The translations under genes were made by a program, and so were the position numbers. A model generated the notes under the pieces. That model made no database searches, was not told the DNA's origin, and worked only from the letters and a program-made list of their open reading frames with translations. 42,551 nt of DNA from Bernardetiaceae bacterium (GTDB lineage Bacteria; Bacteroidota; Bacteroidia; Cytophagales; Thermoflexibacteraceae): contig JANWWZ010000021.1 of the NCBI GenBank assembly GCA_025057115.1, positions 1-42,551 on the forward strand. Reading direction: 5' to 3'. This document shows positions 1 through 7,556 of the stretch, piece by piece; position 1 is the first letter of the stretch, and every line of letters starts with the position of its first letter.

Positions 1-30
1 GTTTTAATCGTACCATTGTGGAATTGAAGT
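1..30. repeat. CRISPR-type repeat unit at the window edge
   Basis: The first 28 bases have the form of the 30-nt CRISPR repeat family that begins GTTTTAATCGTACC and ends GGAATTGAAAC. The last two bases are GT instead of AC, as is usual for a degenerate terminal repeat. No second copy follows inside the window, so any array would lie to the left. A contig or window that starts exactly on a repeat is what an assembly break in a CRISPR array looks like. The family match is from memory. The same bases are also open as the end of a minus-strand reading frame, so a coding explanation remains possible. Confidence 0.42.
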
Positions 31-175
31 CTTTTTGAGCCCTTGGACTTTTCTCAAAACTTTCCTTATGAATCTGTTTAGCTTCTCTCAACATTTTAGA
101 AATGTACTGAAAAGATTTTTCACCGTACCTTTTTTGGTAATCTTCATAAAGACTTACTAAATCCCCAAATTTCAT
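1..175 (-). CDS. Partial small ORF running off the left edge, unrecognised
   Basis: An ATG at 173-175 opens a frame of 58 codons with no stop before the window edge. It begins MKFGDLVSLYEDYQKRYGEK. The peptide is charged and helix-like, and looks more protein-like than a random frame. Its last ten codons coincide with the CRISPR-type repeat, so it is either a genuine gene whose sequence happens to match a repeat, or a gene fragment cut by an array. I do not recognise the family. Its neighbours to the right are another broken minus-strand frame and a repeat pair, which suggests a decayed defence or accessory locus. Confidence 0.3.
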   Translation of the reverse strand, partial: MKFGDLVSLYEDYQKRYGEKSFQYISKMLREAKQIHKESFEKSPRAQKDFNSTMVRLK

Positions 176-240
176 AATTTTTGAAAAATCAAAATATACT
201 CCGTAGGATACGCCAACGGGAGATAAAAACTTGTCAAAGG

Positions 241-336
241 GTCGCGCCTTTTCGATGGTGAGGATGAATTTTTTGTACCGTTTTGGAGCCCACTTAGCAG
301 ATGAAAGTCGCGCCTTTTCGATGGTGAGGATGAATT
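241..336. CRISPR. Two-repeat CRISPR-like mini-array with one spacer
   Basis: Two identical 30-bp units occupy 241-270 and 307-336. They are separated by a unique 36-bp segment (271-306), so the period is 66 bp. Each unit begins GTCGCGCC and contains GGTGAGGATGAATT. CGCC and GGTG can pair as a short stem, as in type I-C repeats (GTCGCNCC, a loop, then GGNGCGTGGATTGAAAT), and the 36-bp spacer is of I-C size. There is no third copy and no cas gene in the window. The repeat differs clearly from the unit at position 1. A non-CRISPR direct repeat is possible, but perfect 30-bp copies with a unique spacer favour an orphan or decayed array. Confidence 0.5.
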
Positions 337-382
337 GGACGTTAGATTGATACAAGTCAGCAGTATCTTTTTTTGCCTCTGC

Positions 383-541
383 TTATGGTAAATCAAAAGA
401 AGTGTGGCTCTGATGCACGGCTGCGCAAAAATCTATATTGCCAATGATTTTGGTATAATCGTAAAGCCAGAAGTAGTCCTGCGCTACCTTGTTCTTGAGT
501 TTTTCTTGCCGTAGTATTTCATGCAACGAGTTTGGCGTTTT
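383..541 (-). pseudogene. Gene fragment, possibly from a restriction-modification gene
   Basis: A 52-codon open stretch on the minus strand has no proper start and is closed upstream by an in-frame TGA (542-544). It reads ...LHEILRQEKLKNK, then DYFWLYDYTKIIGNIDFC, and stops shortly after. The composition is clearly protein-like. The segment around GNIDF reminds me of the start of the nuclease domain of some type IIG restriction-modification enzymes, but this is from memory and unverified. It sits next to the CRISPR-like repeats, which fits a degraded defence locus. No neighbouring frame continues it. Confidence 0.25.
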
Positions 542-598
542 TCAAAGCATGACTTGTAAAGTTATTGCAAAGTTGCAGATACTTTGGTTTGGTAAAAT

Positions 599-635
599 AA
601 AAGCCTCCGCTGCTGGATTAGCAGAAGAGGCTTTT
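599..635 (-). terminator. Rho-independent terminator of the acyl-CoA dehydrogenase gene
   Basis: AAAAGCCTC (599-607) pairs perfectly with GAGGCTTTT (627-635), with an extra inner CTGC/GCAG pairing. The A-rich left arm gives a U-run on the minus strand. It lies 15 bp beyond the stop codon of the minus-strand gene that ends at 650. Confidence 0.8.
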
Positions 636-649
636 GAAGCAAGTTGAAC

Positions 650-1831
650 TTATTTCAATATAGCGCGCGAGATGACAATTTTTTGTATTTCAGAGGTACC
701 TTCACCAATGGTGCAGAGCTTGCAATCGCGGTAGTATTTTTCTACGGGATAGTCTTTGCAAAAACCATAGCCACCAAAAATTTGCACGGCATCGGCAGCT
801 ATTTCACAGCAAATTTCAGAGGCATAGTACTTTGCCATAGAGGATTCTTTAGTAACAGGCAATTTGTTGTTTTTCAGATAAGCAGCTCTGTAAGTGAGCC
901 ATTTGGCTGCTTCTATTTTAGTAGCCATATCAGCGAGTTTGAAAGCGATGGCTTGAAAGCTGGCAATGGGCTTGCCGAATTGCTCGCGTTCTTTGGCATA
1001 CTGCAAGGCATGTTGATAGGCACCCATAGCAATGCCTAAACTCAATGCTGCAATAGAAATTCTTCCACCTTCCAAAATCTTCATGGCTTGAATAAAGCCT
1101 TCTCCCTCTTGCCCTAATAAATTCTCCTGAGGTACGCGGCAATCAGTAAAAATCATTTCAGCAGTTTCAGAAAGGCGCATGCCTAATTTGTCTTCTTTTT
1201 TGCCAGCGGTAAAGCCGGGCGTGCCGCGTTCTACTACAAAAGCACTCATGCCGTGAGAATCGCCAGGTTTGCCAGTGCGGGCAATGACAACTGCAACTTG
1301 TCCCGATTTGCCATGGGTGATAAAGTTTTTAGAGCCGTTGATAACCCAATAATCGCCATCTCTTACAGCCGTGGTGCGCATATTGCCTGCATCCGAACCA
1401 GTGTTAGGCTCCGTAAGTCCCCAAGCACCGATCCACTCACCTGAGGCTAGCTTAGGTACCCAGCGCCGACGTTGTTCTTGGTTGCCAAATTCATAAATAT
1501 GATTGAGACACAAGGAGTTATGCGCTGCCATGGAAAGAGCAATCGATGGGTCAATAACTGCCAGTTCGGAAATAGCAGTAACATACTCAAAGTAGCCCAT
1601 GCCTGCACCGCCCCACGCTTCGGGAATGAGCATGCCCATAAGTCCCAGTTCACCCATTTTGTGAAACACTTCAATGGGGAAATATTGGTCGCGGTCCCAC
1701 TGGTCTCGAAAAGGCGTGATGTACCTTGCTCCAAAGTCCCGAATCATTTGCGCGATGAGCTTTTGGCTCTCGGATTCTTCAAAGTTCATCTGCGCGACCA
1801 ACTTGTGGTGTTCTGCCTCTTTAACGTACAT
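650..1831 (-). CDS. Acyl-CoA dehydrogenase (short-chain/butyryl type)
   Basis: FAD-dependent enzyme that oxidises an acyl-CoA to the trans-2-enoyl-CoA in fatty-acid or branched amino-acid breakdown, passing electrons to ETF. All three domains are present: the N-terminal helical domain, the middle FAD-binding domain with [10 protein letters not shown], and the C-terminal helical domain with [20 protein letters not shown]. The catalytic base is Glu377 in the GEGTSEIQ motif. The sequence resembles short-chain enzymes, but the exact substrate cannot be read. The ATG at 1831 has an A-rich upstream region. An ATG at 1789 (MNFEESESQ) would give the more usual family N-terminus, and the extra 14 residues repeat the KLxAQM pattern, so either start is possible. 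It is monocistronic with its own terminator. Confidence 0.95.
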   Translation of the reverse strand: MYVKEAEHHKLVAQMNFEESESQKLIAQMIRDFGARYITPFRDQWDRDQYFPIEVFHKMGELGLMGMLIPEAWGGAGMGYFEYVTAISELAVIDPSIALSMAAHNSLCLNHIYEFGNQEQRRRWVPKLASGEWIGAWGLTEPNTGSDAGNMRTTAVRDGDYWVINGSKNFITHGKSGQVAVVIARTGKPGDSHGMSAFVVERGTPGFTAGKKEDKLGMRLSETAEMIFTDCRVPQENLLGQEGEGFIQAMKILEGGRISIAALSLGIAMGAYQHALQYAKEREQFGKPIASFQAIAFKLADMATKIEAAKWLTYRAAYLKNNKLPVTKESSMAKYYASEICCEIAADAVQIFGGYGFCKDYPVEKYYRDCKLCTIGEGTSEIQKIVISRAILK

Positions 1832-1886
1832 GTCTTTTTTCTATTTAACCATGTTTACCTATGTGGTGTTTACTGGCTGAACAAAG

Positions 1887-3098
1887 TTAGATCTTTTCAC
1901 CTATTAAGACAGCTTTTTTTCCATCGGCAAGGGTGGTGGCAAACAGGTAAACAGTGCCTCCTTCTGCAATCTGCCAGCGGCGATAAAGTTCAGTGCTAGT
2001 AGCTGGAAAGTTGCGAACAGCAATGAGTGCTTTCTTGTGGGGAAGATGGCTAGCAATGGCTCTTCGTTCTGCCTTGCAAATCGCCTTCAAGCCAAATACT
2101 CGTCCAGGAAAATCCTCAGGACATTGATGGGAAGTATATAGGTGAGTATGAGGATGTAATTTTTTCAGGTGAAAGCGCTGGGCAATGGTTTTAAAGGCTC
2201 CTGCTTTTAGAATGGCTCCATTGGGCTCACAGAAAAAACTCTCAGGCATGGCGTAGCTCACTACAGCGTTCCGCTCCTCTTCGGGTGAAAAGTCCAGTAT
2301 TTCTTTTCGATTGCCGTGAAGATGTACGGCTTGGATGCGCAGTGGCTCGGCTTTTGGTACGGGCTTTAGGAGAAACAACAATTCCTTGCACTGGTTGTTA
2401 ATTGCTACCACGATGATGGTATCCGTTTTCCACTGCGGGGATGCTTGTTCAAGTTCTTGGAGAGAGGCTTGCCAGTCTGCCATAGGAGATAGTTTAAGCA
2501 GCACTTGTTTAGTCTTGCCGACTAACAAGGGCAGAAGGGTGCGCACATCGGGCTGGCAGTGACAAAGGCGAATAACCTTTGTTCCTTCCAAGGTGCGGCG
2601 AGAAGGGTCCATGTAAACCGCATCTGGAAATGAAGCAGTCTGTTGCAGCCACGATAGCGCATCAGTGTTCCATACGCGGATGTTGTCTTTTCCTAACAGT
2701 TGGAAGTTGTGGGCTGCTATTTGGGCTAGTTGCTCATTTTGCTCGACGTAATCTACCTTTGAGAAGCAGTCGGCAAAGAAAGTAGCATCTACTCCAAACC
2801 CCCCTGTGAGGTCTACTAAATGGTGCCCTTGTAGGAGAGTGCTTTTAAAACGCGCTGCTGTTTCCGAAGAGCTCTGCTCTAAATGGATTGCAGGCGGAAA
2901 GACAATGCCTGCTCTGGCAAACCAGGTGGGGAGTTTAGTTTTAGCTTTGCGTTTGGCTTGGATTTGTTCCACTAGCAAAGGCATTGCTATTTCAGGAAAG
3001 GGGCTTTTTTTCAAGGCAAGTGATGCAACGTCCTCATACAAATGAGATTCGATAAAGGCTTGGACATGGCTTTTGAGCAGTTCATGCAAAATTTTCAT
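1887..3098 (-). CDS. Class I SAM-dependent methyltransferase with THUMP-like C-terminus
   Basis: A 403-residue protein of a Bacteroidota-type family. The SAM-binding motif I is DLTGGFGVD (residues 96-104), an acidic residue ending strand 2 is in VEQNE, and the motif IV-like segment is YMDPSRR (162-168). The C-terminal part, about 300-403, matches the small THUMP-like domain seen in this family, which suggests an RNA (probably tRNA or rRNA) substrate. The target base is unknown. It is transcribed toward the acyl-CoA dehydrogenase with a 55-bp gap and may be read with it. The tRNA-Gly promoter lies just upstream on the other strand. Confidence 0.85.
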   Translation of the reverse strand: MKILHELLKSHVQAFIESHLYEDVASLALKKSPFPEIAMPLLVEQIQAKRKAKTKLPTWFARAGIVFPPAIHLEQSSSETAARFKSTLLQGHHLVDLTGGFGVDATFFADCFSKVDYVEQNEQLAQIAAHNFQLLGKDNIRVWNTDALSWLQQTASFPDAVYMDPSRRTLEGTKVIRLCHCQPDVRTLLPLLVGKTKQVLLKLSPMADWQASLQELEQASPQWKTDTIIVVAINNQCKELLFLLKPVPKAEPLRIQAVHLHGNRKEILDFSPEEERNAVVSYAMPESFFCEPNGAILKAGAFKTIAQRFHLKKLHPHTHLYTSHQCPEDFPGRVFGLKAICKAERRAIASHLPHKKALIAVRNFPATSTELYRRWQIAEGGTVYLFATTLADGKKAVLIGEKI

Positions 3099-3159
3099 GA
3101 ATCTAACGCATTGGTTTTCGCCTTATAGGCTTCAGCTTAAAAAAATTTAGGCAAAGGTA

Positions 3160-3190
3160 TTGACAAATACAAAAAGGCATTCTATATTTG
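3160..3190 (+). promoter_or_regulatory. Bacteroidota-type promoter of the tRNA-Gly gene
   Basis: TTG at 3160-3162 (within TTGACA) is followed by 20 bp and TATATTTG at 3183-3190. The last element matches the Bacteroidota -7 consensus TAnnTTTG exactly. The tRNA starts 14 bp downstream, so the 5' leader would be only a few nucleotides. Confidence 0.8.
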
Positions 3191-3204
3191 CTGCGAAATT
3201 TGAG

Positions 3205-3277
3205 GCGGGAATAGCTCAGTTGGTAGAGCGCAACCTTGCCAAGGTTGAGGTCGCGGGTTCGAATCTCGTTTCCCGCT
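3205..3277 (+). tRNA. tRNA-Gly (GCC)
   Basis: A 73-nt cloverleaf. The acceptor stem GCGGGAA pairs with TTCCCGC, the D arm is GCTCAGTTGGTAGAGC, the anticodon stem CAACC/GGTTG holds loop TTGCCAA with anticodon GCC, and the T arm is GCGGGTTCGAATCTCGT. The discriminator is T and CCA is not encoded. Confidence 0.97.
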
Positions 3278-3280
3278 CAA

Positions 3281-3308
3281 AAAAGGGATTCAGCAATGAA
3301 TCCCTTTT
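3281..3308 (+). terminator. Perfect 12-bp hairpin between two tRNA genes
   Basis: AAAAGGGATTCA pairs perfectly with TGAATCCCTTTT around a GCAA tetraloop, three bases after the tRNA-Gly end. The U-run in the right arm gives the form of an intrinsic terminator. It sits 18 bp before tRNA-Leu, so it either terminates the first tRNA or acts as a processing element in a joint transcript. Confidence 0.75.
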
Positions 3309-3326
3309 ATACTTGGTAACCTTGCC

Positions 3327-3411
3327 GCCGGGGTGGTGGAATAGGTAGACACGCAGGACTTAAAATCCTGTGGCTGAATAAGCCGTGCGGGTTCGAGTCC
3401 CGCTCCTGGTA
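3327..3411 (+). tRNA. tRNA-Leu (TAA)
   Basis: An 85-nt class II tRNA with a long variable arm (TGGCTGAATAAGCCG). The anticodon arm CAGGACTTAAAATCCTG carries anticodon TAA. The T arm is GCGGGTTCGAGTCCCGC. The acceptor stem GCCGGGG/TCCTGGT includes three G-U pairs. The discriminator is A and CCA is not encoded. A near-consensus -7 box, TATACTTG (3308-3315), could give it its own start after the preceding hairpin. Confidence 0.95.
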
Positions 3412-3552
3412 CTAAATGTCAACCAATAACCTTAGCTCGCTTCTCTCCCTCTTATTTTCTGGCATGATTTTCATTCATCTGAGTGAAATCAATCCCTGCT
3501 ACTTTGTCTTGGTAAAAGGTTCTATTGAGTTTTCTAAAAACATCTGCGCCAT

Positions 3553-3629
3553 GCCTCTCTTGGAGGCGACTAAATGAGCCCCTTCACTAAAGCGAGTTTC
3601 CTAGCTTAGAAGCTAGGCTCTCAAAGAGC
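3553..3629. repeat. Cluster of three short perfect hairpins in an intergenic region
   Basis: GCCTC/GAGGC (3553-3567), CCTAGCTT/AAGCTAGG (3600-3617) and GCTCT/AGAGC (3617-3629) are each perfect. The second and third share a base. None is followed by a clear U-run, so they are not obvious terminators. The surrounding 3412-3698 region has no convincing gene. A 33-codon minus-strand open stretch at 3499-3600 has no recognisable identity. Confidence 0.45.
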
Positions 3630-3698
3630 GAGGTTTGTTAAAATAAGCGCTCAATAAGTATCGTTGATAGCGCAATTAGAAAATTGACATATAGGGGC

Positions 3699-4667
3699 TT
3701 ATATTTGCGCTTTTGGCTTACATCGATTGTTTTTTTTGAATACTTTTTTGACTAAAGCAGGTAAGGCAATGAGCCAGTCAGTTATTTTGACGCTCCTTGT
3801 TGAGGAAAGTAATCGGTAGAATGCTTCTAGGTTGTCAAAATCAAAGTGTCGCAAGCAAAGCCGCATTTGGTAGCTGATCATGCGGGCAAGAGCTTCATTT
3901 TCCTGAGGCGTTCGGTTGAGCAAAATGGCTTTTCGGCATACCTGCAAAGTGCTGTAGCGATAGGGACTAAACCCCCATTGATAAATTTTATCCCCATGAG
4001 AGCGAGGCACTTTTCTTTTTATGGTAGTAATTTGGTCAAGAAAAATGTATTTCCATTTCCTTGCAGAGCGGACCCAAAAGTCGTAGTCTTCATAGACAAG
4101 GGTTTCATCATAGCCTCCTAAAGCCGCTAAAACACTGCGGCGCATCATCATGGTAGGGGCACAGATGCAATAACGCTCCAATATTTGGCAGTAAACATCT
4201 CCTGAAGGAACTTGTTCTATCAACTTGCCTTGTGCATTGCGCCGGTAGAAGGTGTACAAAGGTCGAGCTTGTGCATCCCCGATCCAAGCATCGGAAAAGA
4301 CTACCCCTACCTCTTCTGGGGCGTTTTCAAAAATCTTCACTTGCTGAGCAATTCGCTCTGGCAATAATAAATCATCGGCGGCAAGGTCTATGACGTACTT
4401 GCCCGTTGCCATTTGCAAGGCTTTGTTGAAGGCTTTGCAATTGCCTACATGGGCGCGCCAAAACAGCACTTTGAGTTCAATATTAGTGGGCAGTTGAGGC
4501 AATATTTGGCAAATTTTTTCTACTGAACCATCATGGCTAGCATCATCGACAATGATGAGCTCTATAGGTCGGTAAGTTTGATCCACTACAGATTGAATCG
4601 CCTCTTGTACGTAAGGAGCTTGGTTGTGGCAAAGGCATATCACTGTAACTTTAACAGAATTTGTCAT
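3699..4667 (-). CDS. Family 2 glycosyltransferase
   Basis: A 322-residue GT-A fold inverting glycosyltransferase that transfers a sugar from a nucleotide-sugar onto a surface glycan, acting at the cytoplasmic side. The N-terminal strand VTVICLCHNQAPYVQEAIQS is followed by the nucleotide-binding acidic pair VDDAS (residues 40-44). A DxD-like DLAADD (94-99) and the EDYDFW acceptor-side motif (193-198), with the usual catalytic-base aspartate, are present. No transmembrane segments are seen. It stands alone, not in a polysaccharide cluster, so the sugar and acceptor cannot be inferred. It is divergent from murQ, with 49 bp between starts. Confidence 0.9.
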   Translation of the reverse strand: MTNSVKVTVICLCHNQAPYVQEAIQSVVDQTYRPIELIIVDDASHDGSVEKICQILPQLPTNIELKVLFWRAHVGNCKAFNKALQMATGKYVIDLAADDLLLPERIAQQVKIFENAPEEVGVVFSDAWIGDAQARPLYTFYRRNAQGKLIEQVPSGDVYCQILERYCICAPTMMMRRSVLAALGGYDETLVYEDYDFWVRSARKWKYIFLDQITTIKRKVPRSHGDKIYQWGFSPYRYSTLQVCRKAILLNRTPQENEALARMISYQMRLCLRHFDFDNLEAFYRLLSSTRSVKITDWLIALPALVKKVFKKNNRCKPKAQI

Positions 4668-4716
4668 AGATTTGCTTTTAAGGCTTTATTTTGCCAACAC
4701 TATCCTTTCATCCTTT

Positions 4717-5532
4717 ATGCAATCAATTACTGAGCTACCCTCTCATTACGATCACTTAGAGCAAATGAGTATACGCCAATTACTTGTTAGCATCAATAAC
4801 GAAGACAAAACAGTGCCATTTGCTGTAGAGCGCGCTATTCCTCAGTTAGAGGCGCTCATTACAGCCATTGTACCGCGCATGAAGCAGGGAGGCAGGCTAT
4901 TTTACATCGGTGCGGGCACCAGCGGCAGACTGGGTATTGTGGATGCTTCTGAATGTCCTCCTACATATGGGGTAGAGCCTGGCGTAGTGATTGGTTTGAT
5001 AGCAGGGGGAGATAGAGCCATCCGCCATGCAGTAGAATTTGCTGAAGATGACTACCAACAAGCATGGAAAGACATAAGCGAATATTTGCCTAACTCCCTG
5101 GATTCGGTCATAGGCATAGCCGCCTCTGGTCGCACGCCGTACGTGGTAGGAGGCTTAAAAGAAGCGCGCAAACATGGGTTGCTTACAGGGTGTATTGTTT
5201 GCAATCCGTGTTCACCAGCAGCGGCAGAGGCAGACTTTCCCGTAGAAATCATCGTGGGGCCAGAGTTTGTTACTGGTAGCACGCGCATGAAAAGCGGCAC
5301 TGCTCAAAAGCTGGCCCTAAATATGATTTCCACCACTATTATGATTCAACTAGGCAGAGTGCGAGGCAATAAAATGGTAGACATGCAGCTGAGCAATCGA
5401 AAACTCATTGACCGAGGCGTAAGAATAATAATGGAACAGCTCCACATTTCTTATGAAGCAGCTGCCCATTTGTTAGAGCAACACGGTAGTGTGCGCCGCG
5501 CTATAGATCATTTTACGCAGGCTGATCGATAA
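4717..5532 (+). CDS. murQ: N-acetylmuramic acid 6-phosphate etherase
   Basis: Cytoplasmic enzyme of peptidoglycan recycling. It cleaves the D-lactyl ether of MurNAc-6-phosphate to give GlcNAc-6-phosphate and lactate. It has a single SIS sugar-phosphate domain with GAGTSGRLG (residues 65-73), the conserved glutamate in DASECPPT (Glu79) and the signature TGSTRMKSGTAQKLALN. The product has 271 residues, slightly short for the family. I chose the ATG at 4717 because MQSITELPSHYDHLEQMS matches the family N-terminus. An upstream in-frame ATG at 4624 lies inside the divergent glycosyltransferase gene. No murK, anmK or transporter gene is adjacent. Its end overlaps the convergent HPt-like gene by 20 bp. 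Confidence 0.95.
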   Translation: MQSITELPSHYDHLEQMSIRQLLVSINNEDKTVPFAVERAIPQLEALITAIVPRMKQGGRLFYIGAGTSGRLGIVDASECPPTYGVEPGVVIGLIAGGDRAIRHAVEFAEDDYQQAWKDISEYLPNSLDSVIGIAASGRTPYVVGGLKEARKHGLLTGCIVCNPCSPAAAEADFPVEIIVGPEFVTGSTRMKSGTAQKLALNMISTTIMIQLGRVRGNKMVDMQLSNRKLIDRGVRIIMEQLHISYEAAAHLLEQHGSVRRAIDHFTQADR

Positions 5533-5878
5533 GTCCAGCGTAATATTGTCTTCGGGTTTCCAACAAGTTACTCAGGTGTTCCCCTAACTCCATGAGATTT
5601 TCCAGAGAAGTTTGGAGTTCTTCGGCGGAGGCTTCCTTAAGTAAGAGATTTTGCAGATTTACTTGAGCCGAAAGCAGAAATTCTGCTTCTAAGGTATTGA
5701 GCATAGAGCGAATTTTATGATTGAGAAAGCGATAATTTTTCAGGTCGCGCGCATAAACGATAGCTTTGATTTGCTGCAAATACTCTTTTAGTTCTCCTAT
5801 GTACATGCCTAAGAGTTCGTAGGCAAAAGCCTTGTCGTACATGGTAACTTTTTCCAACTTGGCAAAGTCGAGGTTCAT
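5513..5878 (-). CDS. HPt-like phosphotransfer protein
   Basis: A 121-residue, all-helical protein resembling a stand-alone histidine phosphotransfer domain. The segment FLNHKIRSMLNTLEAEFL aligns with the HPt signature HxxKxxxxxLGA, placing the phospho-accepting residue at His54. Such proteins shuttle phosphate between hybrid kinases and response regulators. No kinase or receiver gene is adjacent. The nearest related gene is the TPR protein with a HisKA domain at about 22-23.7 kb, but a link between the two is only a guess. Family assignment is moderate because the glycine usually seen after the histidine segment is absent. Confidence 0.65.
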   Translation of the reverse strand: MNLDFAKLEKVTMYDKAFAYELLGMYIGELKEYLQQIKAIVYARDLKNYRFLNHKIRSMLNTLEAEFLLSAQVNLQNLLLKEASAEELQTSLENLMELGEHLSNLLETRRQYYAGLIDQPA

Positions 5879-5975
5879 AAACTAAGTCGTTTAAGTAGGG
5901 CTTAAATTAAAACGAAAAAGTAAGGCTCATGGTACGTACATGCTGCAAAAATGGTGTCCTTAAATTAATGAAAAA

Positions 5976-7556
5976 ATGAAAAAATTGATAGAGCTCACCT
6001 TGCCACCAGAGATAGCCTTTGATGATGAAGCATTTACCCAATACATTGCCCAACAACCAGCATGGCGCCAGGTCTGGGCAGAAGGCAAGCTCTCGGTGCG
6101 CATGCTGCGCCGCTGCATCGATGGCAGAGCTAAAAACGTCAAGGTACATCTTACCGCTGCTTTATACATCGATCAATCTCCTGAACCGCTCATTTTTTAC
6201 CGCAAGGAGTATCCTCAGGTAAACAAAGCGGCGCAAGCAATCATCGTAGGAGCCGGACCTGCAGGACTATTTGCTGGTTTAAGGCTTATCGAACTGGGCA
6301 TTAAACCAGTGATACTAGAACGGGGCAGTGATGTACGAACTCGCCGCCGAGACTTAGCAGCCATTAACAAACATCACCAAGTAAATCCCGAGTCTAATTA
6401 TTGTTTCGGAGAAGGGGGCGCTGGCACTTATTCCGATGGAAAGCTGTATACTCGCTCTAAAAAACGCGGAAATTTTCGCCGCATTTTGGAAATATTCGTG
6501 GCTCATGGAGCCTCGCCAGATATTTTGGTAGATAATCATCCTCATATCGGCACTAATAAATTACCTCCTATCATTACTGCTATCCGCGAAAGCATCTTGC
6601 AAGCTGGCGGAGAAATTTACTTTAACACAAAAGTCATTGACCTTGTTATTGAAGGGGATCAAGTGAAAGGAGTGCGCCTACACACTGGTCAAATAGTGGA
6701 AGGCATTGGCGTGATTTTAGCAACAGGTCACTCTGCTCGCGATATTTTTGAGTTGTTAAGCCGCAGAGGAATTTACATCCAATTCAAGCCTTTTGCTCTA
6801 GGAGTGCGGGTAGAGCATCCTCAAGCGCTCATAGATAGCCATCAATATCACTGTCAGCAGCGGAGCGAGTGGCTGCCTGCTGCTTCTTACTCCTTAGTTA
6901 CCCAAGTGAGTCATAAAGGCAAGACCAAAGGCGTATTTTCGTTTTGCATGTGTCCAGGAGGGTTTATTGTGCCAGCAGCTACTGCTCCTGGAGAGATAGT
7001 AGTCAATGGCATGTCTCCTTCGCGGCGCAACTCTCGCTTTGCCAATTCAGGCATTGTAGTGGCAGTAGATGAACAAGACGTACTTCCTTATCAGCAATAC
7101 GGTGCCTTGGCAGGAGTAGCATTTCAACAAGCCATTGAGCAGCGAGCCTGCCAACTGGCGGGAGGAACTCAAACCGCTCCTGCCCAGCGATTGATGGATT
7201 TTGTGGAAAAAAAGGTTTCTACTTCTCTTATTGAGTCTTCGTATCAGCCTGGGCTGGCTTCAGTAGCAATGGATGAAGTACTGCCTCCGCAAATTACTTA
7301 CTTTCTGAGAGAAGGATTCAAACAGTTTGGCAAGAAAATGAAAGGCTACCTTACCAATGAAGCAGTAGTAGTGGGAGTGGAAAGTAGGACCTCTTCGCCA
7401 GTGCGAATTCCGCGCCACAGCCAAACCCTAGAACACCTGCAAGTGAAAAGATTATTCCCTTGTGGAGAAGGCGCAGGCTACGCAGGAGGGATTGCTTCTG
7501 CGGCTATGGATGGAGAGCGCTGTGCTGAAATGCTAGCCGCTCTCTACGGAAAATGA
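5976..7556 (+). CDS. Uncharacterised FAD-dependent dehydrogenase (COG2509 type)
   Basis: A 526-residue flavoprotein. An N-terminal region of about 85 residues, typical of the family, precedes the Rossmann FAD motif VGAGPAGLFAG (91-101) and the ribose-binding glutamate in VILERG. Family signatures follow: NYCFGEGGAGTYSDGKLYTR, VLATGHSARD, FCMCPGGFIVPA and, near the end, PCGEGAGYAGGIASAAMDG, which contacts the flavin. The family is soluble and its substrate is unknown. The ATG at 5976 is preceded by an overlapping ATGAAAAAATGA, so the upstream ATG at 5967 is immediately closed. The 3' end overlaps xseA by 13 bp in convergent orientation. Confidence 0.9.
   Translation: MKKLIELTLPPEIAFDDEAFTQYIAQQPAWRQVWAEGKLSVRMLRRCIDGRAKNVKVHLTAALYIDQSPEPLIFYRKEYPQVNKAAQAIIVGAGPAGLFAGLRLIELGIKPVILERGSDVRTRRRDLAAINKHHQVNPESNYCFGEGGAGTYSDGKLYTRSKKRGNFRRILEIFVAHGASPDILVDNHPHIGTNKLPPIITAIRESILQAGGEIYFNTKVIDLVIEGDQVKGVRLHTGQIVEGIGVILATGHSARDIFELLSRRGIYIQFKPFALGVRVEHPQALIDSHQYHCQQRSEWLPAASYSLVTQVSHKGKTKGVFSFCMCPGGFIVPAATAPGEIVVNGMSPSRRNSRFANSGIVVAVDEQDVLPYQQYGALAGVAFQQAIEQRACQLAGGTQTAPAQRLMDFVEKKVSTSLIESSYQPGLASVAMDEVLPPQITYFLREGFKQFGKKMKGYLTNEAVVVGVESRTSSPVRIPRHSQTLEHLQVKRLFPCGEGAGYAGGIASAAMDGERCAEMLAALYGK

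Noticed and set aside
172-396. Minus-strand frame that encodes the repeated peptide NSSSPSKRRD
   Set aside because: The repetition comes from the two 30-bp CRISPR-like units, and the remaining residues look random.
3499-3600. 33-codon minus-strand frame ending SIEPFTKTK
   Set aside because: There is no proper start, the stretch is too short to judge, and it overlaps the hairpin cluster. No family is recognised.
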